Source: Oceanicaulis sp. HLUCCA04
Lineage (GTDB): Bacteria; Pseudomonadota; Alphaproteobacteria; Caulobacterales; Maricaulaceae
DNA length: 64,000 nucleotides
Direction: 5' to 3'
Assembly: GCA_001314625.1 (NCBI GenBank)
Contig: LJSH01000003.1
Location: 1-64,000 of the forward strand
The notes beneath the pieces are model-generated. The model was not told where the DNA came from and did no database searches. It saw only the letters and a program-made list of their open reading frames with translations. This document shows, in pieces, positions 7,691 through 16,300 of the stretch. The position numbers and the translations under genes are program-made. Positions within the stretch are counted from its first letter, which is position 1, and each line of letters opens with the position of its first letter.

Positions 7691-8497
7691 TTACTCCACG
7701 CCCTGCAGCGCCCGGATTTCCTCAAGCCCTTCGGGCGGGTTCATCCAGAGCGGAGCTTCCGTCTCGATATAGGCGCGGAAGCGCTCGGGCACGTCCTCGT
7801 AAGTGTCGAGGCGCCAGCTGACCATGTGGATGATGGCCGGCCCGCCGCCTGCCCAGGCCGGCAGCGCGCCATAGCGCGCCCAGGACAGGGTGAGCGGGTG
7901 GGAGATATCCGCGTCCGGCGTCACGAAGAAATCGTAATTCTCCCACGCTTCATAGCGTGCCTCGGTGCTGGGTATCGCGAAGTCCAGAAATACCGGCGCG
8001 GTGAAGACGAACGTATCTCCCAGCCGCGTGACACCCATGTCCCGGTCGGGCCCGAAGCGTTGCAGGCGCGGCGCGCGCCCCTGTTCGACCAGCGTTTCCA
8101 GAAAGCCGTCATCTGACAGCTCATAGGTGATGAACTGGTAGTCATAGGCGATGGTGCCGACCGGATTGCCGTCATACTCGCGCAGGATTTCGCCGGTATC
8201 GGCGTCGCGGTAGATATAGGTCTTGCGGTTGAACTGGCGCGCGGTCGGGCGCTCGGCGCCCTCCACATGCTCGCCGCGCGCGGTGTCATATCCCTCCATC
8301 AGGAACAGGATCTCGCCGGACGGAAAGGCCCGCACTGTCCCGGCTGAATACCAGTAGACCGGCTCGCCGGTACCAAAGCGCGCATCGGTGAAAACGCGGA
8401 AACTCTCCGCGTCAAATCCGCCGGGCGTCGCTTGCGCCATTGCAGGGGCTGCGTTGAAGGTAACGGCGGCCAGCACCGCCAGCGCAAAGGCTTTCAT
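7691..8497 (-). CDS. DUF1838-like exported protein
   Basis: A 268-residue protein with a clear signal peptide (MKAFALAVLAAVTFNAAPAMA, cleavage near AMA-QA). The body has GEPVYWYSAGTVRAFPSGE, KTYIYRDADTGEILREYDGN and IIHMVSWRLDTYEDVPERF, which resemble the DUF1838 family as I remember it. Function is unknown. It is the first gene of a seven-gene operon running to 2984. The start has a strong GGAGG ribosome site eight bases upstream. The AAAAGATATACCTTTT element lies about 72 bp upstream. Export of this and the CpcT-like protein suggests that part of the pathway is periplasmic. Confidence 0.6.
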   Translation of the reverse strand: MKAFALAVLAAVTFNAAPAMAQATPGGFDAESFRVFTDARFGTGEPVYWYSAGTVRAFPSGEILFLMEGYDTARGEHVEGAERPTARQFNRKTYIYRDADTGEILREYDGNPVGTIAYDYQFITYELSDDGFLETLVEQGRAPRLQRFGPDRDMGVTRLGDTFVFTAPVFLDFAIPSTEARYEAWENYDFFVTPDADISHPLTLSWARYGALPAWAGGGPAIIHMVSWRLDTYEDVPERFRAYIETEAPLWMNPPEGLEEIRALQGVE

Positions 8498-8568
8498 GTG
8501 GGTCCTCCAGATGGGTCATCATGACCGTTGCGGGCCAGACTAGCGCGCGTGCGCGGCGAGGGAAGCCT

Positions 8569-8584
8569 AAAAGATATACCTTTT
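8569..8584. promoter_or_regulatory. putative operator, AAAAGATATACCTTTT (copy 2)
   Basis: One central mismatch from a perfect palindrome and nearly identical to the element at 211-224. It lies in the divergent region between the starts at 8497 and 8638, 72 and 54 bp away. Confidence 0.55.
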
Positions 8585-8637
8585 GCAGATATGCGCCGTA
8601 CCGCGCTAGGCTGGCGCTACCAATCGGGAGGGAAAAC

Positions 8638-9156
8638 ATGGCGAACCTATCCACAGTAATTGTTGGCGCGGTCTGCGCGTTTGCCGGTATCGGCGCCGGC
8701 CTGGTGCTGGCCGATGTGAACCGGCCTGCGCTTGGCGCACCGCAGGCTACGGCCCCTGCAGAGACCCCCGCAGAGATGGCGGCGCCCGAGCAACCTGCAG
8801 CGTCCCCCGCCACCGGCGCGGCCTACATGGTGGTGATGGGCACGGTCCATGACCGGGCCAGTTTCGGCGCCAATTATGTCGCCCACTTGCCTCCGCTTTA
8901 TGAGCGCCATGGCGGGCAGTATCTGGCGCTCTCGGGCAATCTCGAAACGCTGGAGGGAGAGCTGGGTTTCCGCTCCGTGGTGCTTTCGGTCTGGCCGGAC
9001 GCGCAATCCGCGCGCGATTTCTGGAACGACCCGGAATACCGCGCCCTCGCCGAGGCCCGCATTGAGGGCGGGTGGGGCGATTTTGACGTCATGCTGTTTG
9101 ACGGCCTGCCGGGCGTGGTGCCGGTGCTGGCCGCTCCGCCAGCCCCGGCCGAATAG
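8638..9156 (+). CDS. DUF1330 domain protein with N-terminal membrane anchor (copy 1)
   Basis: A 172-residue protein. Residues 1-25 (ANLSTVIVGAVCAFAGIGAG) form a membrane anchor or uncleaved signal, followed by an Ala/Pro-rich linker and a DUF1330 ferredoxin-like (dimeric alpha-beta barrel) domain. The domain carries YMVVMGTVHDRASFGANYV and VLSVWPDAQSARDFWNDPEY. Related monooxygenase-like or EthD-like domains bind small molecules as dimers. The start at 8638 has a strong GGGAGGG ribosome site; the frame is open from 8521 but lacks homology there. It is transcribed alone, divergent from the DUF1838 operon, and shares the putative operator at 8569-8584. Confidence 0.75.
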   Translation: MANLSTVIVGAVCAFAGIGAGLVLADVNRPALGAPQATAPAETPAEMAAPEQPAASPATGAAYMVVMGTVHDRASFGANYVAHLPPLYERHGGQYLALSGNLETLEGELGFRSVVLSVWPDAQSARDFWNDPEYRALAEARIEGGWGDFDVMLFDGLPGVVPVLAAPPAPAE

Positions 9157-9194
9157 GCGCGAGGCGGGCCAGCGGCCCGCCAGTGTCCCGCTCA

Positions 9195-9887
9195 TCAGAA
9201 CGGTTTGACCGACGCGAAGAAGCACGTGCCCGATATCAGGATCCAGTACATGTAGGCGACATTGCGTCCGAGCTGGATCGACTTTTCAAGCTTGGCTTCA
9301 ACGCCCGCATCAGGGCCTTGGGCCAGCACGCGGAACATGGCCTGCCATTCATGCATGATGAGGCGCAAGATCACGCCGATGATCAGCGCGAGGCCGTAGG
9401 TCAGCACCTTGGCGGCATACCATTTCTGGCCGTCGCCCGCTTCGAACGGGCCCATGCCGAACAGCGAGGTGAGGCCAGAGATGATCAGGAGCGGGATCAG
9501 TATATAGCGGCTCCAGTCCTCAAGCCCGGAGAGCAGATGCCAGACCGGCTTGCCGCGCGTCAGGAAGGCGCCCCAGGTAATGCCCATCCAGATCACCCAG
9601 ACCATCCACATGGCGACCATCCATAGGCCCCCGAGCGGCTGCACGCCCCACAGATAACCCATGTGGATGCCGAGTGGCAGCAGGGTGATGATGCCGGTGC
9701 GCGCCAGGATATCGATGCGGTAGGCGGTATCCATGTGGCGCTGGCGCTCGTCCAGCGGCAGACGCGGATTGATCACCTTGTAGGAGGTCTGGAACACGCC
9801 CCATTCCCCGCCCAGCCAGTACACCATAGCCAGGATGTGCAGCCAGCGCAGGATTTCCAGCTCGTGCGCACTGATCCACTCGCCCAT
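9195..9887 (-). CDS. integral membrane protein, PuuD/CopD-like
   Basis: A 230-residue protein with about six predicted membrane helices. The first contains LRWLHILAMVYWLGGEWG, the His-containing pattern shared by urate-hydroxylase membrane domains (PuuD) and CopD-like proteins. Further hydrophobic stretches start at YLWGV, MVWVIWMGITWG, YILIPLLIISGL, LTYGLALIIGVI and VAYMYWILISG. A haem- or metal-binding oxidase or electron-transfer role is plausible but not proven. The start is the ATG at 9887 behind GGGGAGG. The palindrome-like element at 9951-9966 lies 64 bp upstream, linking it to the 0-10 kb cluster. It is transcribed alone, convergent with the DUF1330 gene. Confidence 0.6.
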   Translation of the reverse strand: MGEWISAHELEILRWLHILAMVYWLGGEWGVFQTSYKVINPRLPLDERQRHMDTAYRIDILARTGIITLLPLGIHMGYLWGVQPLGGLWMVAMWMVWVIWMGITWGAFLTRGKPVWHLLSGLEDWSRYILIPLLIISGLTSLFGMGPFEAGDGQKWYAAKVLTYGLALIIGVILRLIMHEWQAMFRVLAQGPDAGVEAKLEKSIQLGRNVAYMYWILISGTCFFASVKPF

Positions 9888-9950
9888 GTTTCGCCTCCCC
9901 GAATACTGGCCGGCCTGATGGCCCTGCGGCCCAATAACCCTATTGTCTTT

Positions 9951-9966
9951 AAAAGATATATCATTT
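9951..9966. promoter_or_regulatory. putative operator, AAAAGATATATCATTT (copy 3)
   Basis: A third copy of the AAAGATATAYC-TTT element, with one inserted or substituted base in the right half. It lies upstream of the membrane-protein start at 9887. No gene begins between here and 10301; the rest of that stretch is the transposase remnant. Confidence 0.5.
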
Positions 9967-10032
9967 GCCGGCAAGTGGCGTGAAGGTGCTCGCAACCGAG
10001 CGCAAACCGGTCTCTGACCTCAGGGCATGTAG

Positions 10033-10271
10033 GCTCAAGAAGCCAGCAGCTGGCGCCATGGCGAGGGCCGCGATTCTGAGATCCTTGAAGCGGGGCCAAC
10101 GGTCGAGGGATTGGCCGTGGTTGAAATGGTTGTGGACTTCAGGCGTGAGCGGCGCCGAATTTCTGCAGACTTCGCATCACAAGACGCGTGATCTCGGGCG
10201 ATGTCTTGGAATAGCGGAAGGCATTGGTCATGCCCGAACGCTACGGAGCCGGGCAGGGCAGCTCAAGCGGT
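10033..10271 (-). mobile_element. remnant of an internally deleted IS6-like transposase gene (copy 1)
   Basis: About 240 bp that match 18621-18861 at most positions. Read on the minus strand it gives NAFRYSKTSPEITRLVMRSL followed by a frameshift and PEVHNHFNHGQSLDR. The first part looks like the N-terminus of IS6-family transposases (FKTSPEIIRL) and the second like their C-terminus (VHNHFN.ER.L). The whole DDE catalytic core is therefore missing and the two ends are fused at TRLV-MRSL. This copy has a further two-base loss in the ALAEWRQLLAS segment still readable in copy 2. It fills most of the 414-bp gap 9888-10301. The family name is from memory. Confidence 0.6.
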
Positions 10272-10301
10272 TTCCCGTGACAGTGCCCTGACACTTCTTC
10301 C

Positions 10302-13300
10302 TCAGAAGGTCAGCCGTGCCGTCAGCCCGCCCCGGTGACGCTGGGCAGTGTCTCCGCTAGTTCCGGTATAGTAGGCGCCGACGAAAAGCCGTTCTCTAGA
10401 CACACCGATCTCGATGTTCGCAGCTCCCGAAAGCCGGTCGCGCGCGGGGCCGTTTACCGTGAAGGCACTCCGGGTCCGGTCGGCCAGGAACCAGATAGCG
10501 CGATCAGCATCAGTTTGTCCGATCTCGTTGCGAGCGCGCAAATCTGCATCCGCGACAAGGCGCCACTCACTGACGCCTAATGGCACGGCGTAGCGTGCCC
10601 TCACACCGGCCTCTACACCGGCGAAGGCCATCACGTCCGCGCCGGCGGCCTGAGCCGCCAGCGTTTCCGCCGCTTCCCGACTCTCATCGACCTTGAGCTG
10701 TATCCAGTCAGCAGCCAGAACCGGTGCAATTTCCAGATTGCCCAAGTCGAAGGGACGTGAGAACTCGGCGGCGACGGCCAACATGCCCGACTGAACCGAG
10801 CTGTTCAGCGCGAACGCGCCCGTCCGGTCGGCATAGGCGCGGGAGACGTCCGCTTCGCTCTGTCCCGCCGCGATCGTTGCGCTCCAGCGCAACCCGAACA
10901 CGCCAGAACCTCCGGCATAGGCGCCCAGCGTCCACGCGTTGAAATCACCGGTCTGACGAAGCGGGCCGGCGGAGTAGTCACCCTGAGTCTGCGAGTAAGC
11001 GAGCCCTGCGCGAATACCGGAAGGGGCCGTGCGGTCGTACCCGACAGCAAAGCCGTGACCATCATATGTCAGAGCTGCGTCGCCACCCTCGCTGTAGCGT
11101 CCATCCAGCATGACACCGTCACCCCAGACGCCCGACCGCCGCCGATCGCCGCTCTGTGCCGCGGCTATAAAGCGGCCCAAGTGACCGGCGTGCTGATCGA
11201 CCAGAGTAATCGGAACTGCGGCATGTTCTTCTGCGGTCAACGCCTGCAGGGCGGCCTCGAACTCAGGACCGGTCGCTCGGCGCAGCGCTCTGAGGAAATC
11301 GCGGACCTCGGGCGCATCGTCGAAGCGGGTAAAGCTGTCCCAGCGCTCCAGGGCGTCTGCGGCAGCGATTTGGTTGCCTGTTGACGCGAAATTCGTAAAC
11401 GGAACGTCGGTGCGCCGCACGAACAACAGTAGGTTGCCGTCCTCGCCCAGCATGAGGGTCGGTGCCAGCCCGCCGTCACCGCGAATTCGGTCAAAGCCGC
11501 CTTGGAAGTCGCCGCCCACGGTGATCAGCTCCACTGCGTTGATCTGGTCGGGCGCATTCCCGTCGGCGGAGCGCAAGACCAGTTGTCCGCCATCGACCAC
11601 CATGTCGTTAGTGATCACCAGCTGGTCCACCGATCCGTCGCTGAAGACGCCAAGTTCGATGATCCCGCCCTGGGAGTACAGGCTGTCGAGAACCAGCCGG
11701 CCGGCGGACAAGGTCTCTGCGTCCTCGCCGGCATCTTGCTGCAGCGTCAACGCCGAAGTCGCTTGTGTGGCGTTCTGCAGGCCGGCGAGCATATTGCCGT
11801 CGAAACTCAGGGCTTCGCCAGTCGTGAGCGGGTCCCCTGTCATATCGCCGAACATGTCGAGCTCAATAGCCACGCCCGAAGCGGCGGTCCCGGTGCCCCA
11901 TAGGCGGTCGGCAGCGAACGACCCGGTTTCGTTTGTCACCGCTTCGCGGGATATTACGGCTGCTTCCGACAGCGCCGCCGCCTGCGCTTTGACCGGTTCC
12001 GCATTTACGATTGCAGGGCTGGCGCCGCTCGAACTGCTAAACAGCGACCTGACGTTGTTTACAACGCTCAGAACGGCGTCCTCTTCCAGAACGACTGTGA
12101 TGCCGGGGCTGAAGATGCCGGTCGCTTGACTCTGGATCGTTGTGCGCGAGCGCTCGCGCACGATCACATTCGCTGGCAGATTTCCGCTGCAGTAGAACTC
12201 GCCGCCGCCTGCTGAAGGGCCGCCGGAAAAGAGGCCGTCCCGGTCATTGAAGAAGGTGGCCGAGCCGCCATTGCGGATATCCCAGTTGCAGGGGCGGGCG
12301 TGCCAGTCGCCGCGAATTTCCCAGTCCGATCCGTCAACCACAGCCAGGTCGAAGAGCAGGAAGGAATAGGCTGCACCGCCGGCCATACGCTCTGGATCGG
12401 GAGCGAAGCCCGGCCTGTCCTCTTCAGGGGGTTGCCCCGGCGTGCCCGTGTCGAACCGTCCGCCGTTAGGCGCGTCGCCCAGCATAAGGATGTCGAAACC
12501 GTCGCCGGGATTGATGGTCATACCCTGGATGTTCCAGCCGTAACCGCTATTGGGCAGTTCAGGGACCGATGCGCCGGCACGAAACTCAAGAACATCGTTC
12601 CCGGATCCCAAATTCAGCACTGCATTGCGTGCAGTCAGGACCGGATTGGAGTTGCGGAAGTCGGCCTGGGTGAGTTCGAAAATAACGTGATCATCGCCGT
12701 CACCCATATTCAGGATGTCGGGAACGCCGACACCGACCACCTGCTCGTTGAACCGGCTAAGGCCGCTGGTCTCGGCGACGCTGGTGATGATCCGCATCCT
12801 CGCCACAAAGAGATCATCGCCCGCGCCCATATCGACATTGGACAGCTTGATCCCGCTTCTGGGCGAGGCCCCGTTGCTCGCCAGCCCGCTGATCGCCGCG
12901 TCATTGACGATGAGGTTGTCGTCGCCCCCAAACGTCCGGATGATCCCGGTGTGGAAGCTGGAAATGCTCTGCGCACGCGAGATGACCTCAGAATTCAGAA
13001 AATCCGCGTTCGTAAGGCCCCGGTCGAACTCGATCCAGTCGTTCTGGTCGCCCAGAAGGATGTTCAGGTCGGTGTTGAAATGGCCGCTGAATCGAAGTGT
13101 TGAAGCGATCCGCGGCGTTGAGGCGCTCTGGCGCAGATCGATCGATCCGTTGACCGTGCGAACCTGGGTGCGCAGTTCGTTGGTAAAACTGATCTCATGC
13201 AGCACCGGAGACTGGAGTTCCCATCCCGCAGCGCCCGGACCCGGTGGAAAGATGCTGAAATCCGACCGGTAGGCGAGATTGAACGCGTCCGGATCATCCT

Positions 13301-16300
13301 CACCGAAATTCCGGAACACGAAACTGGTGTCGGCGGACCCCACGGCGTTGATCATGGAGGCCGAGGTGTTGGCTGGATTGATGATCCGGGTGATCACATG
13401 GCCGAAGCCGCGGGGGCCATTGATCAGCGTGATGTCGCCGAGCCGGTGGCTTTCATTGGCCTCTCCAAATCCTCCGCTCGCCGGGCCGATCGTCACTAAG
13501 GTGGGATCGTTGAAGAATTCACTCGCCCGCGTGAATACGGTCAGGCTGTTGAACCCTGCGCTGTTTTTGAACGTGAAACGGTTGGGATTGTAGGCATCTG
13601 AGTCCGAGCGAAGCAGCGAGTCAGCGCCGGGTGACGGAGCGAACAGGTCGAACAGACCGCTCGGCTCGTTGAAGCGGATGTCGGTGTCAGCCGACCAGGA
13701 CAGCGTGCCTTCAGAGGCGCCCGCGGCGAACAGTCCGGACCGGGCCAGCCTCAGCCGGTCCCCGTCAAGCTCGAAGTCGGCGTCGATGCGCAAGGTGACA
13801 CCGGCGGCGCCGGTCAGGTCGACATGTCCCTCATAGGAAAAGGCGTTGGCCGGCCCGTCGGCGGAGGCCAGAAGCAGGTCCGCGCCTTGAGACCCGCTCA
13901 GATCAATCAGGCTCTGAAAGGTACCGGCCCGAAGCCGGATCACCGGGTCGATCGCGCCGGTCAGGTCGATGTCCGTCGCCAGCAGGCTGGTGTTCGAGCG
14001 GACGTCCCGTGACCAGGGGCCGCCCTGATTGACAATCATGCCGGTCGTTGCGCTTGCGTCGATGAGGCCGCCCTGCAGTACGCCCCGATTGTAGATCCAG
14101 CCGCTGTTGGCGATTCTGATCGACTGGCCGATGTCGACGCGAGATTCCTGGTCCAGCGCCAGATCGAAGGCCTGGAAATCCGCCTGGCTGAAGCGCACGC
14201 CTGAGCTCCGCAGATCGAAAGCGCCGGCTTGGCCGCTCGCGTCCAGGGTTCCGCCGAACTCCAGAGCCGCGCCGGTGAGGACCGCGTCGATCCGGCCATC
14301 CATGGCGAAGCCGCCCAGAAAGCGGGCCTGGGTGTCGTTGCCGACCAGGGTGAGCGCCTGATCTGCGCTGAACAGGCCATTGACCGTCCAGTCGGCGTTC
14401 GTGAGGTTCAGCACGGGCTGACCGGCCAGGGTGAGCGCCTGGAAGTTCGCCTGCCCGCCATTGAGCGTCAACTCCGAACCCCCTGCGATGAAGGAGGCCT
14501 GGCGTGCGGTCAGGCCGCCCCCATTCAGGGTCAGACCGCTGCGTGTAAGACGCAGACTGTCCACCGTCAGCTCAGAGCCGACCTCAAGATCGGCGTCCAG
14601 AAGCGTCAGGGCGCCGCTCACCATCGAACCGCCCACGCTCATGCTCGCGTCGCCTTCGACCAGAGCGTTGGCGGTCGTCACGTCGCCGTTCACGGTGATG
14701 TTGGAGCGGTCGAGTACATTGAAGGTGCCGGCGGTCAGATTGGCGCCCACGCTCGCGCGGGAGCCCGACAACAGGGTAAGCGTGTTCTGTGTCAGGTCGC
14801 CGCCTACAGTGATCACGGACTCATCACGCAGGGTCAGGGTTCGAGCGGTCAGACCGCCGCCGACGGCCATGCTTGATCCCGACTGAAGGTGAAGTCCGCT
14901 CCGGTTGGTGAAATCGCGAACGATGTCGATGAAGGCGCCATTGAGCAGCTCGGTGTCGGACAAGCCCGTGACGGCGCCGCTGGCGGCGCGGACGACGCTG
15001 TCGTCGACGCGCAGACTCTGGTCCACAGACAAGGCGCCTGTGAGCTCGAAGAATGATCCGCCTGATACATCGACCTGGTCCAGCCCGCCCACCGTCACGC
15101 CCCTGAGCCAGGACCTGCCAGACAGCGAGATGCGGGCGATGTCCACGCTCGGCCCGGGGTCTGCCCCGGGATCGTCCGGCCGGTAAGACCCGAACCCGCC
15201 ATTGGGGCGGGCAAGAAAACCCGCGCCATCATCGAGAGTCAGCGTCATCGCGCGGAAGTGTCCGCGGGTTTCGAGCGGGTCTCCGGGGGCGGCTGCGTCG
15301 AGCGCGTTGTCTACGGTGATCTGCGAGCAGAAAGTCTGGGCCGTATTGAAGTTGCTGCACTGACCCGAAACCACGACGTCATCGGCCTGTAACACGCCAC
15401 GGACAGTCAGTTCCGCACGGTCTTCAACGGTCAGCCGGGCGAGATTCAACACACCTCCGCTGTTGCCGCCGGATGGGCCGGCGACGGTGAAACCGGCCCG
15501 CGCGCCGAGTCGAAGATCGCCTTGCGGGTGGGCGTCATTGATGGCGGTGGTGAGCACTGTGGTGACGCCCTGTAGGTCAAGCCGGGCTGACCAGCTGCTC
15601 AAGGCGTCGAGGGACAGGGACGACGCAATAGCCGCGTCGGGGAGGCAGGGACTGACGGGGGTGCAAATCTGGGGATCGTTGAAAACGGTCAGATTCGCGG
15701 ACAGAACGCCGCCCAGCGAGAGATTCACGCGGCGCAGTCCAAGCGTTTCAAACCCTGTCGCCTCGTAGTCATACCCGCTGAAGGTCATGCCGCCCAGGCC
15801 GTCAAGGGTGGCCAACAAGACCGGCCGGGCTTGCGCCTCGCTGGCAAAGATCAGTGTGTCATGGCCGTCACCGCCGTCTAGCGTGGCCTGGAGGCTACCG
15901 CCGCCGACCGGGCGCCGCATCCCCGCTTGAGCATCCATAATGACGACATCGTCACCGGCACCCATGGTCACATCAGCGATCACCGAGCCGGTCGTGCTCA
16001 CTTCCAGGCGATCCGCACCGTCGCCGAAGTCGATCAACCCGGCCGCGCCGCCGCCCAGAATTCCGTAAACCTTGACCCATTGCCGTCCGAGGCCGATCGA
16101 GAGCCCGCCCGCCGACCCGTCCTGCGCGACTGTAACCACAGTGGCGACCAGATCGGAGGCGAAGTCCTCCACCTCAAAGACGCCGGTATAGTGTCCTGAG
16201 ATCGTAACGTTCGAGCCGCCGCGAACCAGCCAGTCGCCGCCATCGGACCCGTAAAGCTCCGACAATCCGCCGACGATTCTGCGTTCTATCCCTGCCAGAC

